Shown: positions 41,577 through 51,730 of the stretch, piece after piece | How the letters are laid out: each line of letters opens with the position of its first letter | Position numbering within the stretch: position 1 is the stretch's first letter | Source: Flavobacterium gelidicaeli | GTDB lineage: Bacteria > Bacteroidota > Bacteroidia > Flavobacteriales > Flavobacteriaceae | DNA length: 64,000 nt | Direction: 5' to 3' | NCBI RefSeq assembly: GCF_013294005.1 | Contig: NZ_JABSNK010000002.1 | Span: 417,463-481,462 of the forward strand | Position numbers and translations under genes: made by a program | Notes under the pieces: generated by a model | The model's input: only the letters and a program-made list of their open reading frames with translations | Database searches by the model: none | What the model was told of the DNA's origin: nothing

Positions 41577-42440
41577 ATGAATTTAAAATTTTCTAAAACT
41601 GTGTTTTTTGCTTGCTTGTCAACAGTTATAATTGCTTATGGTCAGGAGATAAAAGGGAATGGAAACGTAGCCAATATTGATTTGTCACATTGGGCAGTAA
41701 CTACTCCAGCCGAAAATCCTGCAAAACCAGGTAAAACGCTAGATTTAGAGTATCCAGAAATTTTAAATTTTGCTTCTAATATTACTACAAATAAGTACAT
41801 GTATGAGGATGTAAAAGATAAATCGCTTGTGTTTTATGCTTTTCCTTCAGGAACTTCTACAGCCAATAGTCATTTTTCAAGATGTGAGTTGAGAGAGACA
41901 ATCAATATTGGTGATAAAAACACCAATTGGACTTTTGCTCAAGGCGGAAGAATGAAAGCTACGTATGCTATTGATAAAGTATCCAGAGAAGAAGACGGAA
42001 AATACAGTCGCGTCATTGTTGCTCAAATTCATGGAAGATTATCAGAAGAGCAACGCAAATTAATTGGTCAAAAAGACAATAATGCAGCTCCTATTTTAAA
42101 AATATATTGGGACAAAGGAAAGATTAGAGTAAAGACAAAAGTGCTTAAAAATTCTGATGCTACTTTAGAGGAACTATTGCCAGCAGATGCCTGGATAGAT
42201 GATAAAGGAAGAAACTTTAAAGAAAAAGTAAATTTTGATAAGTTCACTATAGAAATTAAGGTTGCTGACGGTAAGTTAGAAGTTACTTTAAATGATTCCG
42301 AAACATTTGTTTATGACAATCCAAGTATAAAAAAATGGGGTGTTTTCGAAAATTATTTTAAAGCTGGAAATTATTTTCAATCAAAAAATCCAAATTCGTT
42401 CGCAGCGGTAAAAATTTATGCTCTTGAAGCTTCGCATTAA
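41577..42440 (+). CDS. PL7 family alginate lyase
   Basis: This 287-residue secreted enzyme has a signal peptide (about 1-22, ending AYGQ) and a jelly-roll PL7 fold. The three PL7 signatures are present: SRCELRE (101-107, R102 and R106), QIH (150-152) and YFKAGNYFQ (270-278). QIH is usually linked with acting on G or mixed blocks. It probably cuts alginate outside the cell or at the surface. The regulator gene follows, and a shared promoter with the operator lies upstream. Confidence 0.92.
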   Translation: MNLKFSKTVFFACLSTVIIAYGQEIKGNGNVANIDLSHWAVTTPAENPAKPGKTLDLEYPEILNFASNITTNKYMYEDVKDKSLVFYAFPSGTSTANSHFSRCELRETINIGDKNTNWTFAQGGRMKATYAIDKVSREEDGKYSRVIVAQIHGRLSEEQRKLIGQKDNNAAPILKIYWDKGKIRVKTKVLKNSDATLEELLPADAWIDDKGRNFKEKVNFDKFTIEIKVADGKLEVTLNDSETFVYDNPSIKKWGVFENYFKAGNYFQSKNPNSFAAVKIYALEASH

Positions 42441-42489
42441 GGTTTTGTCTGTTTTTAAATTATCAATTGCTTTTGTATCAATTTGCCCA

Positions 42490-42505
42490 CCAGTCTGGTA
42501 GTCCA
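42490..42505 (+). promoter_or_regulatory. operator site 5, just upstream of the regulator's ATG
   Basis: CCA-GTC-TGGT-AGT-CCA fits the CCA-N3-TGGT-N3-CCA pattern but is the most divergent copy. It ends 19 bases before the ATG at 42524. It lies inside an open frame if the earlier ATG at 42467 is used, which argues for 42524 as the true start and for autoregulation. Confidence 0.6.
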
Positions 42506-42523
42506 GAGTTTAATTTAAAACGT

Positions 42524-43231
42524 ATGAATTTAGAAGTAATATCAAGAAAGGATAATAAAGAAGCCATAAATATTGTCATCGCTAAAATTAGGGATTATAT
42601 CAATTTTAAAAACTTAGAGCCACTAGATAAAATTCCTTCAGAACGAATGTTGTCTGAAAAGTTCGAGATTAGTAGAACGACGGTTCGGGAGGCTATCCAG
42701 AAATTAGAATTTTACGGAATTTTAAAATCAATTCCTCAAAGTGGAACATTTGTAGCGAACATAGGAAAAATAGCGATCAACGGTATAATTGATGATATTC
42801 TAAGATTAGGTACATCTGATTTTAAGTCATTAGTTGAAACAAGAATTTTACTGGAATTAAAAACGGTGCGTTTAGCAGCTACAAGAAGAACAGTAGATGA
42901 TTTGATCAAGATAAAAAATGCTTTGGATGCTTTTTCAGAAAAAGTATATAACGGTGAAGATGCTGTTCAAGAAGATTTAATTTTTCATTTGGCTATAGCC
43001 AAAGCCAGCGGAAACAGTACAATCAACGATTTAATGTTAATCATTACACCAGAGATTTTAACCAATTTTGAAAAATTTCACGTTTGCAACAAAATTGAAA
43101 ATGAAGGCGTAAATATAATTAATGAGCATACAGAGGTTTATGATGCTATAGTAGCTCAAAATCCAGCGTTAGCCAAACAAAAAATGAAAGAACATTTTAA
43201 AGCATTATATGAATATTGCTATAAAGTGTAA
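42524..43231 (+). CDS. FadR-subfamily GntR transcriptional regulator
   Basis: The start is placed at MNLEVISRKD (42524). The alternative at 42467 adds 19 residues that overlap an operator-like site. The winged helix-turn-helix is at about residues 10-85 (KIPSERMLSEKFEISRTTVREAIQKL). The rest is the all-helical FCD ligand domain (about 95-230). FadR-type GntR proteins bind palindromes of the form TnGTnnnACnA, which suits the TGGT-N3-CCA core at the alginate promoters. The natural ligand is probably a product such as KDG or DEH. It is part of the PL7 operon. Confidence 0.88.
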   Translation: MNLEVISRKDNKEAINIVIAKIRDYINFKNLEPLDKIPSERMLSEKFEISRTTVREAIQKLEFYGILKSIPQSGTFVANIGKIAINGIIDDILRLGTSDFKSLVETRILLELKTVRLAATRRTVDDLIKIKNALDAFSEKVYNGEDAVQEDLIFHLAIAKASGNSTINDLMLIITPEILTNFEKFHVCNKIENEGVNIINEHTEVYDAIVAQNPALAKQKMKEHFKALYEYCYKV

Positions 43232-43307
43232 GTAAAAGAGGTATTCTATAAAGATGATAATCTGTTTCGAAAATTGATTTTTTTAATCAGAAAATAAAAA
43301 TAGTAAA

Positions 43308-44597
43308 ATGAAAGTAAAAGGATTACGATGGTTCATTATTGGGCTGATTTTTTTAGCAACTGTTATCAATTATATTGATAGAAGTGCTTTGGCTATTATG
43401 TGGGGAAGTAGCGACCAACCTAATTCAATTTCAGGAACATTAGGATTAACCAAGAGTGATTATGGTTTGATCTTAAATATTTTTATGGTGTTTTACGCAT
43501 TAGGTCAATTGTTTTCTGGTAAATTATTTGATCGTGTAGGTACTAGAATTGGATATGTAATTAGTATTGGTGTATGGGGATTGTCTTCTTTTTTACACTC
43601 AACAGTACGCGGCTTAGTTGGGTTAACATTTTTTAGAAGTACACTTGGTTTATCTGAGGCGGGTAACTGGCCAGGAGGAGTTAAGAGTAATGCAGAATGG
43701 TTTCCTATAAAAGAACGTGCTTTTGCACAAGGTTTGTTTAACGCTGGTGCTTCAATAGGATCTGTAATTGCACCACCATTTATTGCTACATTATACGTTG
43801 CTTACGGATGGAGAACTACTTTTATGGTAGTTGGTTCTTTTGGGATATTATGGATTATTCCTTGGTTACTTATTAATAAATCAGGACCTAAAACACACCC
43901 TTGGATTTCAAAAGAAGAACAAAAATATATTTTAGAAGGGCAAAGTAAAGCTGATCAAGAAGCAACTGCTGAGACTAAAGGATTGAGTTTGAAAGAAATT
44001 TTAGCTCATAGAGAATCATGGGCAATTATCTTAGGTCGCTTCTTTTTAGAGCCTATTTGGTGGTTATTTGTGGGTTGGATGCCACTTTACTTAGCAGATG
44101 TTTATGGATTTAATGTTAAGGAAGTTGGTATGTTTGCATGGGTTCCTTATGTAGGTGCAGCACTTGGTAGTATTGCTGGAGGTTACGTTTCAGGTTTGAT
44201 AATATCCAAAACGAATTCGATTGACAAGGGTAGAAAAATCACGATACTTATTGGTGGAATCATTATGTTTTTGGGTTTAGTAGCTACCATACTATTTGGT
44301 GATTCACCAGAACGTTTTGTTGCTATCGTATTCTTTGTACTGTTTGGATTCCAGTTTGCAATTGGTAATGTTCAAACGTTGCCAAGTGATTTATTTAGTG
44401 GTAAATCAGTAGGGTCATTAGCGGGACTAGCTGGAATGGTGGGAGTATTTTCAGTAATACTTATGAATTTTTTAGTTCCAATAATACAAGAAAAATTCTC
44501 TTATACTCCAATATTCGTTGCTATAGCAGTAGCCGTGCCTCTAGGATTAGGAGCGATATATTATTTTGCAAGAGAAATAAAATCAGTAGAAAAATAA
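43308..44597 (+). CDS. MFS hexuronate-type transporter
   Basis: This 429-residue protein has twelve transmembrane helices and the ACS-family pattern INYIDRSALAI near the N-terminus. It has the MFS loop GKLFDRVGTR and LSEAGNWPGG in helix 4-5. It is probably the inner-membrane importer of unsaturated uronate or DEH released by the exolyases. It is 76 bases after the GntR gene with no operator of its own, so it is likely expressed from the PL7 promoter. Confidence 0.85.
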   Translation: MKVKGLRWFIIGLIFLATVINYIDRSALAIMWGSSDQPNSISGTLGLTKSDYGLILNIFMVFYALGQLFSGKLFDRVGTRIGYVISIGVWGLSSFLHSTVRGLVGLTFFRSTLGLSEAGNWPGGVKSNAEWFPIKERAFAQGLFNAGASIGSVIAPPFIATLYVAYGWRTTFMVVGSFGILWIIPWLLINKSGPKTHPWISKEEQKYILEGQSKADQEATAETKGLSLKEILAHRESWAIILGRFFLEPIWWLFVGWMPLYLADVYGFNVKEVGMFAWVPYVGAALGSIAGGYVSGLIISKTNSIDKGRKITILIGGIIMFLGLVATILFGDSPERFVAIVFFVLFGFQFAIGNVQTLPSDLFSGKSVGSLAGLAGMVGVFSVILMNFLVPIIQEKFSYTPIFVAIAVAVPLGLGAIYYFAREIKSVEK

Positions 44598-44620
44598 AAA
44601 CAATTATTAAATAAATTAAG

Positions 44621-45385
44621 ATGAGTACAGTAACAGGAAAAGTTGCCGTTATTACGGGTGCAACTGGAGGAATAGGTTTTGCAGTAGCTAAAAGATTAGG
44701 TAAAGATGGATATACAGTAATATTGAACGGTATCGAAGACGAAAAAGGAGCAGAAAAAGTGGCAGAACTTACTGCTGACGGAATCAAAGCGGAATACTAC
44801 GGTTTTGACGTTACTAGTGACGAAGAAGTAACCGCAAACATCAAAAAAATTGGTGATAAATATGGTAGAATTGATGTTCTAGTAAATAATGCAGGTGGTT
44901 TAGGTGGAAGATCTCGATTTGAAGACATGACAACTGAATTCTACAGATCAGTTATGGCTTTGAACCTTGATTCAGTATTTTTTGCTTCAAGAGCAGCGAT
45001 TCCTTATCTTAAAAAAGGAGAAAATGCTACTATAATTAATTATACTTCAAATGCAGCTTGGAACGCAGGTGGACCTGGAGCAGGAATCTACGGTACATCT
45101 AAGGCAGGTGTTAATGCAATTACTAGGGCTTTGGCTAAAGATTTAGCTGAATACGGGATTAGAGTGAATGCGGTTTCTCCGGGAACAATTGATACTCCTT
45201 TTCATGCTCAAATTAAAGCAACTAAACCTGAAGTTTTTGCTTCATGGAAAGATAGTATTCTATTAGGAAGATTAGGTGAGCCAGAAGAAGTTGCTTCGGT
45301 TGTTTCTTTCTTAGCAAGTAATGACGCTTCATTCATGACTGCTGAAACAATCCAAATTGGTGGTGGTCAAGCTTTAGGTATATAA
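44621..45385 (+). CDS. SDR family oxidoreductase, candidate DEH reductase
   Basis: This 254-residue classical short-chain dehydrogenase has cofactor motif TGATGGIG (13-20), NNAGG near 90, a serine in YTSNAAW and the catalytic YGTSK near 159-163. It ends with the usual IQIGGGQALGI. In alginate loci of flavobacteria this position is held by the reductase turning DEH into 2-keto-3-deoxygluconate. That role is inferred from context. It is the last gene of the PL7-gntR-MFS-SDR transcript. Confidence 0.85.
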   Translation: MSTVTGKVAVITGATGGIGFAVAKRLGKDGYTVILNGIEDEKGAEKVAELTADGIKAEYYGFDVTSDEEVTANIKKIGDKYGRIDVLVNNAGGLGGRSRFEDMTTEFYRSVMALNLDSVFFASRAAIPYLKKGENATIINYTSNAAWNAGGPGAGIYGTSKAGVNAITRALAKDLAEYGIRVNAVSPGTIDTPFHAQIKATKPEVFASWKDSILLGRLGEPEEVASVVSFLASNDASFMTAETIQIGGGQALGI

Positions 45386-45641
45386 TTAAATTAGTATAGT
45401 AATCGAATTGATTATTTGTTTTATGATTGCTTGATATAAGCTGTTTTTAGAAACAATAAAGTTCGTGAATAAGTTACTGCTGGAATTACATACTATCGAG
45501 AACGAAATGCTTCTGATGGTGCAAATTAGTGGTTTATTGAGTTTCTGATGAAGTTCGTTCTTGAATAGAGTTGCAGTAGTGTATAGGAATTTTTAACTTG
45601 TAGTAAATTTTCCAATAATTGATTAGAGTTTTTTGTGCTTA

Positions 45642-45678
45642 GAGCCTTCTTTCGTAATGATTGAAGGCTCTTTTTTTT
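45642..45678 (+). terminator. rho-independent terminator
   Basis: GAGCCTTC (45642-45649) pairs with GAAGGCTC (45663-45670) and eight T residues follow. It is about 255 bases after the SDR gene. Confidence 0.75.
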
Positions 45679-45794
45679 AGTGTTAATTTGGCTGTAGCCA
45701 AAAAAACAAGCTAATTTAACTGTAGTTATGCGTTGAGAGTTAGTATAGTTCAGTGTCGTTTTTTTGACATTAGGTATATTATCAATGCAGTATT

Positions 45795-45820
45795 GGTTCT
45801 CGACTTCGCTTGAATTGACA
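45795..45820. repeat. CTCGACTCCGCT dispersed repeat, decayed copy
   Basis: TTCTCGACTTCGCTTGAATTGACA is a decayed copy of the repeat at 18374, 29134 and 51731. Confidence 0.5.
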
Positions 45821-45898
45821 ATTGTGTTGTTTATAAGTAGTACTGGTATCATTACGTTGATTTTTATGACTATTCATCACTAGGTCTCTAATTATAAA

Positions 45899-45975
45899 AG
45901 ACGCGAAGATTGCACAGATTTTTATGGGATAACCACAACTGATCTACTGAAGTTTTCAAAATCTGCGTGCTTTTT
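45899..45975. repeat. AAATCTGCGTG-type dispersed repeat
   Basis: GCACAGATTTTTATGG and AAAATCTGCGTGC at the two ends are related to the hairpin repeat at 121-202, with a longer and less paired centre. Confidence 0.45.
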
Positions 45976-46173
45976 TTTTTAGTATTCAAAGCAGTCTATC
46001 ATATTGATTTTTATTATTTAAAGTAGTTATTAGCGTTTTGTCTTTCGATAATAATGCTTGTTGTTAAATTAGTTAACTAAGATGGAATTTGCTTTAATTG
46101 GCATTTATTATTAAGCTGATAGTATGAAAATTAGGGTACTTATTTTAATTATAATGTACGGAACTTTTTAGAT

Positions 46174-46215
46174 AAAAAAAACCCAACAAACCTTGTCGAG
46201 GAAAACGAGGCTTAT
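46174..46215 (-). terminator. probable terminator of the susC-susD operon
   Basis: On the minus strand CCCAATAAGCCT pairs imperfectly with AGGTTTGTTGGG and is followed by eight T residues, about 45 bases after susD. Confidence 0.6.
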
Positions 46216-46257
46216 TGGGGATTTAGAAACTAATTCTAAAAATTATTTTTTTATAGC

Positions 46258-47841
46258 TTAATAACCAGGATTCTGAGTTATTGGATTTTTAGTATTTGTC
46301 ACAATTTCAACATTTGGAATAGGAGACAAATCGAATTTTGGATTATCAACTTTTGCTTGTAATTCAGATGTAGTTGATGGACTATCAAACTGGCTGTAAT
46401 AAGGTTGCATAAGTAAGAAATGATTTTTCATTACGTCTTTTGCGTTTACAGAAGGCATTGTTGTTGTGAAACGTAATAAGTCAAACCACCTTTGATTTTC
46501 CATTGCAAATTCCCATCTTCTTTCATCGGCTACAGCTTTTTCAAATGCTGATCCAGCTGCAGGATTTATTGCAGTTAAACCCGCTCTTGTATGTACTTGA
46601 TTCAAGTAGCTTAATGCTGTTGTAGTAGGTGTTCCTACAGCCTCGCAATACATTAACAATACGTCACTGTATCTTAAAACTGGCCAATCTAATTCAGAGT
46701 CATTTTGTACAGAAACAGTAATATTGTGTTTACCTGACCAAAATAATTGACTAGTTGCGGGCGTAGCTGTTTTGGTTTTGATATTAAAAGCCCTTCTTTT
46801 ATCTGCAGCAGCATAAGAGTTGTATAATTCAGGAGTTGGATTGTTGTATCCTCCTCTTGTTCCTGTTGGGTAAACCAAACCAGATATTTTTTGATCGGTA
46901 GTACTTGAGAATAAATTAGACAATGAACTACCGTAACCTAAAGCTCCCGATTTAAAACGAATTGCAAAAACTATTTCAGAATTTAATTCATTTGTAGAAG
47001 AGAATACATCATTGTAAGGAGTTGTCCCAGCGGTAACAAGTGCGTGTCCACTTGCTGAGATAACATCTGTAAGTAAAGGTAATGCTAGGTCTTTTTGATT
47101 TAACGTAAGGTACACTTTAGCTAATAATGCTTCGGCAGCCCATTTAGTTACTGATCCGCCAGTTGCACTTGTAGTAGTAAATTTGGTTGTAGTACAATTT
47201 TCAGTAGCGTTTTTTAAGTCGGCTATAATGAATTTGTAAATTTCAGGAACACTTGATCTAGGAATTGACAATGCTTCATCTGGTGTAACTATTTTATCAA
47301 TTAAAAATACACCACCGTATGTTCTAACTAGATTAAAATAATGGTAGGCTCTCATAAATGACGCTTCACCAGCAATTCTGTTTCTTTCAGAAGTTGATAA
47401 AGGTAAAGGGGTAACAGGCGTGCTGTATTCAATAGTTCCTGATGCAGGATTATAAGTAGTTCCTAAAGCTTTAGTTAAACCATTTATACTTCTAATACTG
47501 GTATAAGTTGTTGCCCAATATTGTTCTATAAACAAATCAAAAGAGGGTGCTTCAAACGCATCATTACTAATAATTTGTAAGTTTTGAGGGTTTGTTGTTC
47601 CATAGTTATTAAGATAAGTGTTGTCAGAACGTACTTCGGTTAACATCCATTCATAAGCAATAGGTGCTCTTAAGGTACTATAGCAACCGTTTAGTCCAAC
47701 CGTAAAATCATTTGCAGATACATAAAAATCTTCCTGATTTGGTTTGTCTTGATTTTCAATATCTAGGTTGTCAGAACAACTTACTAACGAAATCATAGAA
47801 AATAAAATAAATAATTTATTTATTTTGATATAATTTTTCAT
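46258..47841 (-). CDS. SusD/RagB family glycan-binding lipoprotein
   Basis: This 527-residue surface lipoprotein has a lipobox ending at C22 (ISLVSCSDN). Its helical SusD fold shows TPR-like segments, including RIAGEASFMRAYHYFNLVRTYG and RRWEFAMENQRWFDLLRF near the end. It caps the SusC channel and binds alginate oligosaccharides; the ligand is inferred from context. It is the second gene after susC, with a 78-base gap. Confidence 0.94.
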   Translation of the reverse strand: MKNYIKINKLFILFSMISLVSCSDNLDIENQDKPNQEDFYVSANDFTVGLNGCYSTLRAPIAYEWMLTEVRSDNTYLNNYGTTNPQNLQIISNDAFEAPSFDLFIEQYWATTYTSIRSINGLTKALGTTYNPASGTIEYSTPVTPLPLSTSERNRIAGEASFMRAYHYFNLVRTYGGVFLIDKIVTPDEALSIPRSSVPEIYKFIIADLKNATENCTTTKFTTTSATGGSVTKWAAEALLAKVYLTLNQKDLALPLLTDVISASGHALVTAGTTPYNDVFSSTNELNSEIVFAIRFKSGALGYGSSLSNLFSSTTDQKISGLVYPTGTRGGYNNPTPELYNSYAAADKRRAFNIKTKTATPATSQLFWSGKHNITVSVQNDSELDWPVLRYSDVLLMYCEAVGTPTTTALSYLNQVHTRAGLTAINPAAGSAFEKAVADERRWEFAMENQRWFDLLRFTTTMPSVNAKDVMKNHFLLMQPYYSQFDSPSTTSELQAKVDNPKFDLSPIPNVEIVTNTKNPITQNPGY

Positions 47842-47919
47842 ATTTATATTTTTTTAAAGTTTTAAAGACTGCCTCAAAAGGTATGTTGAAAGAGGCAGTT
47901 TTATATCAATTATTTTATA

Positions 47920-50900
47920 TTAAAACCCAACTTCTACTCCAAAAAGGATAGTTCTTTGTATAGGAAATCCACCTCTTTGATACCCATCAATTAACGGACT
48001 AGTTTGTGATGTTCTAGCTTCAATATTAATTCCTCTATATTGATTGTTTGTTACGAATAACAAGTTTTGACCAGTTAAAGAAAGCCTTAATGTGGATAGT
48101 TTTAAGTTTTTAGCATTAAAATTATAGCCTAAAGAAACCTCTCTTAAAGTGAAATAAGTAGCGTCTTCAACTGCGTTGTCTGTAAATAATGGATTTACTC
48201 CGTTTGTTAAATAAGGTGTGTTTCCATCACCAGGGTTGCTAGGACTTACCCATCTATTCCCCATGTAATTGGTTACTCTTTCTTTAATTTCATTATAATT
48301 AATGTCTCCATTTATTAGTTCACCTCCCATAACACCTTGTAAAGTGAAGTTTAAATCTAAATTTTTATAACTGAAATTATTTGTTATTCCCCAAGTATAG
48401 TCTGGATAAGGATTTCCTAATATAACACGGTCATTACTGTCAATAACCTTATCACCATTTGTATCTACTATTTTCAAACCACCTTCTACAAGATCGCCTG
48501 TTAAAGTAGAGGATAAACCATTAGCTTTAGCTGCATTAATATCAGCTGTACTGTTCCATACTCCGTCAGTTTTATAACCAAAATAACTAATCAATGGTTG
48601 TCCTACGATAGCGTAATTATTTAATCCATTTCTACCATCAATAGTAGGTGAGATTAGAGATGTTTTATCTCCTAATTCGGTTATTTTATTTTTTACATGT
48701 GAGATGTTAAAATCAGTACTCCAAGTAAAATCTTTAGTTTTTACATTCACTGTAGAAAGTTCAATTTCGAAACCACTATTTTTCAAACTACCTGCATTTG
48801 TAATTATTGTGCTTGATCCAGTTGTTAATAAAGCAGAGTTTTCAAGTAATAATTTTTCAGTGTTTGATTGAAAAACATCAATGTTTAAGTTCATTCTACT
48901 TCTAAACATAGATAAATCAAATCCTAAATTTGTTTGAAAAGTTCTTTCCCATGTAATGTCCTTATTACTATAAACACTAGCTAAATTTGCAAGACCTGTG
49001 CTAACAGTACCATTACCTGTACCACTTACATAATTTGAACTGTTTAAAGTTTCTTGGTATAAATAGGGAGTAATCGCATTGTTTCCTGTTGCACCATAAC
49101 TCGCTCTAAATGCTAATCTATTAATTGAAGATACATCAGCAAGGAAGTTTTCTTTAGAGACAACCCATCCTAAAGATACGGCTGGGAAACCTCCCCATTT
49201 GTTCCCTACATCAAATAATGAACTTCCATCAGTACGGTAACTTGCGCTTAATAAATATTTACTCTTATAAGCATAATTTAACCTTCCTAAAAACGAAGTT
49301 AAACCAACGGTAATATTAGACTGAACCGGTTGTAAAATAACGGTCGCATAATTCAAGTTTCTAATTGTTTCACTTGAAAAAGTGGTACCAGCAGTTACTA
49401 ATGATTTAGTATTAGTTGACTCATAAGTAAAACCTCCCAAAGCAGTAAAGTCATGGTCACCAATAGATTTATTATAGTTTAAAGTATTCTCTGTTAAGAA
49501 ATCAAAATAACTCGAGTTGGTATAAGTTGCATAATTTGGATTTCCAAATCTAGCCGCATTCGTTTCACCTGTTTGTTTTCTAGCTGAATTTCTAACATAT
49601 ACACTTTGAGTTGTTTTGAAATCCAAACCTTTAGCAAGCTCAAAGTTTACGCCAGCACTACCTTGAAAACGAAATTCATTGGTGTTATCATCTTGTTGCG
49701 TTAAATTACGCATCGGATTGGTATTTGAAGTGTTAAATGGTCTGTTATTAGTGCTGTTAGTTACTGTGTAAGGATTTCCTTGTGGATCAATACTCGTATA
49801 AGATATTCCAGAAAAATCATCATCTTCAGCAAAATCACCTACTTTGATATTTCTACTAGGATCTTGTGCATTTATATAATCAGCAGTTGTTTGATTATGA
49901 TATACAGGCATGAAACTAGGGAACCTAGCAAAGTCAATAAAGTTAGCAGCTGGTTTTTCAGTTTTCGTATTCGAAGGATTTAAATTAACGTTGATTTTAA
50001 TTTTGTCAGTTAATTGAGAATCAAATTTAAGTCTGAAATTTAATTTTTGAAAGTTACTTTTTAGCATCAATCCTTCGTCGTTTTGATACCCTGTAGAGAT
50101 ATAAAATGTATTTTTCTTACCACCTCCTGATACATTAAATTGTACGTCTTGGTAAAAAGCAGTTCTTAATGCTTTGTCTTGCCAGTCAGTTCCTACTCCG
50201 CCTAATAATTCTTTTTCAATAGCATATTGACTTTGAAATTTACCTAAAGAACCAATTGTATTATCAATAGTTTTAATTGTGCTTACACCATTTTTATCAT
50301 AAGTAAAAAATTGAGGATCAGCAATTCTTAAATCGGACTCTGAGTACAATAGATTAACATAATCTGTTGAGCTCGTAACGTCATAAGTTTCGTAAGCGCT
50401 TTTTACACCAGTTGTATTACTGAATTTGAATTTGGTTTTACCTTCTTTACCTTTTTTAGTGGTAACTAAGATAACTCCACCAGCACCTCTAGATCCGTAA
50501 ATTGCAGCAGATGCAGCATCCTTTAATACCTCGACAGATTCTACATCGGCATTGTTAATAGACCCCATTCCATCAGGCATAGGTTGTCCATCAACAACAA
50601 TTAGTGGTCCAGATCCAGCATTAACAGAACTAATACCTCTAATGTTGATTTGTGTAGTTGCACCAGCCTCTGACGAAATGTTTTGAACTCTAACACCTGC
50701 AATTTTTCCTTGAATCGCTTGGTCTAATCTTGACACTGGAGCATTTTCAATTTTATCACTTTTCAATTTGGCAACAGATCCTGTAACACTAGAACGTTTT
50801 TGCGTTCCATACCCTACAACAACGATCTCATCAAGTACATTGTTAGACTCTTGCAGTGTCACATTAACTATTGTATTCTTTCCTACAGTTGCTGTTTTAG

Positions 50901-51129
50901 AATAAAATCCTAAATAAGAAAATGTAACTATTGATTTTGTATTATTTACAGTAATAGCATATTTTCCGTCTATATCAGTTACTACGCTATTTCCATCTGC
51001 AGAAACAGTAGCGTTAGGTATTCCTTGACCGGTGTTGTCAAGTACTTTTCCAGATATTTTAATTTTATCATTCTGAGCATTCATCACAGATGACAAAACT
51101 AGGAGGAACATTAAAATCGTTTTTTTCAT
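47920..51129 (-). CDS. SusC/RagA family TonB-dependent transporter
   Basis: This 1069-residue outer-membrane protein imports oligosaccharides in a complex with SusD. A signal peptide covers 1-18. A carboxypeptidase-regulatory-like domain spans about 22-105, a TonB-box-like DEIVVVGYG follows near 102, then the plug (VLDAPVSRLDQAIQGKIAGV-like, with GSINNADVESVEVLKDAASAAIYGSRGA) and a long barrel ending GVEVGF. The promoter has an operator between its -33 and -7 elements. It is first in the operon with susD, inside the alginate locus. Confidence 0.95.
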   Translation of the reverse strand: MKKTILMFLLVLSSVMNAQNDKIKISGKVLDNTGQGIPNATVSADGNSVVTDIDGKYAITVNNTKSIVTFSYLGFYSKTATVGKNTIVNVTLQESNNVLDEIVVVGYGTQKRSSVTGSVAKLKSDKIENAPVSRLDQAIQGKIAGVRVQNISSEAGATTQINIRGISSVNAGSGPLIVVDGQPMPDGMGSINNADVESVEVLKDAASAAIYGSRGAGGVILVTTKKGKEGKTKFKFSNTTGVKSAYETYDVTSSTDYVNLLYSESDLRIADPQFFTYDKNGVSTIKTIDNTIGSLGKFQSQYAIEKELLGGVGTDWQDKALRTAFYQDVQFNVSGGGKKNTFYISTGYQNDEGLMLKSNFQKLNFRLKFDSQLTDKIKINVNLNPSNTKTEKPAANFIDFARFPSFMPVYHNQTTADYINAQDPSRNIKVGDFAEDDDFSGISYTSIDPQGNPYTVTNSTNNRPFNTSNTNPMRNLTQQDDNTNEFRFQGSAGVNFELAKGLDFKTTQSVYVRNSARKQTGETNAARFGNPNYATYTNSSYFDFLTENTLNYNKSIGDHDFTALGGFTYESTNTKSLVTAGTTFSSETIRNLNYATVILQPVQSNITVGLTSFLGRLNYAYKSKYLLSASYRTDGSSLFDVGNKWGGFPAVSLGWVVSKENFLADVSSINRLAFRASYGATGNNAITPYLYQETLNSSNYVSGTGNGTVSTGLANLASVYSNKDITWERTFQTNLGFDLSMFRSRMNLNIDVFQSNTEKLLLENSALLTTGSSTIITNAGSLKNSGFEIELSTVNVKTKDFTWSTDFNISHVKNKITELGDKTSLISPTIDGRNGLNNYAIVGQPLISYFGYKTDGVWNSTADINAAKANGLSSTLTGDLVEGGLKIVDTNGDKVIDSNDRVILGNPYPDYTWGITNNFSYKNLDLNFTLQGVMGGELINGDINYNEIKERVTNYMGNRWVSPSNPGDGNTPYLTNGVNPLFTDNAVEDATYFTLREVSLGYNFNAKNLKLSTLRLSLTGQNLLFVTNNQYRGINIEARTSQTSPLIDGYQRGGFPIQRTILFGVEVGF

Positions 51130-51233
51130 AATCGAATCCTTGTTTGTTAGTTTTTTTGAGTTTGAAATAGGCTTTCAGTTGGCAATACTATATCGATTGA
51201 GTTTGTTTAGGAATAGAACCTCATTTTTTGTTC

Positions 51234-51263
51234 CAAAACTAAATAACCAAACTGGTTAACCAA
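51234..51263 (-). promoter_or_regulatory. susC promoter and operator site 3
   Basis: On the minus strand TAGTTTTG (51241-51234) fits the -7 consensus, and a TTG (51263-51261) 19 bases upstream can serve as -33. Operator CCA-AAC-TGGT-TAA-CCA (51247-51262, plus orientation) fills the space between them. The ATG is at 51129, giving a leader of about 100 bases. Confidence 0.68.
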
Positions 51264-51525
51264 TCAACAAAGCAAACTTAACTTTTTTTTAACCAATAAT
51301 AAATAGCAAACTGTAATTAAATATTAATAGCCAACAAAAAAAACATATTTATTTATTTTTATCTATTTTTTTTACATAATGTTTATGAAATAGGATTTTT
51401 GTATGATTTTTTTCTAAGTAATATCATAAATTTTGATGCGAATAAAAAGCTAAAAATAACTATAAAACAAGAAATGGATTACAATTTGCTGTAATTATTC
51501 TAGTGGTGGTTGTTTTTTTTAATCT

Positions 51526-51537
51526 TTGGTTAACCAA
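51526..51537. promoter_or_regulatory. isolated TTGGTTAACCAA palindrome (site 6)
   Basis: This is a perfect 12-bp palindrome with the TGGT-TAA-CCA core of the operators but without the left CCA half. It lies about 290 bases upstream of the susC promoter. It may be an auxiliary binding site. Confidence 0.45.
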
Positions 51538-51730
51538 TTTTTAAGAAAATGGTTTTTTATACTTTTAGATCATTTTCAGTTGCCCCGCGAAAAAGCATAA
51601 ACAACTATTAATTAACCATCGTAGAAATTGTTCAAGATATAAGCAAATATTTTCTGTATACCATTTTATTGGAAGCTGACTAGTTTGAAAAAGTATGAAT
51701 AATAACAAATTATTCATAAAACAATCCTAT

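Larger units (their letters stand above)
45386..46257. other. 872-base region between convergent operons
   Basis: No gene is seen. A 108-codon leftward open frame (45526-45852) spans the terminator and a repeat and looks non-coding. The region holds a terminator (45642-45678), a CTCGACTTCGCT repeat (45795-45820), an AAATCTGCGTG-type repeat (45899-45975) and the susCD terminator (46174-46215). Confidence 0.7.

Noticed and set aside
42467..42523. Longer N-terminus for the GntR regulator
   Set aside because: It would place an operator-like site inside the gene and adds residues before the usual start of the DNA-binding domain.
45526..45852. 108-codon leftward open frame between the SDR and susD genes
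   Set aside because: It spans a terminator hairpin and a dispersed repeat, and its sequence is Asn/Thr/Lys-rich without domain features.
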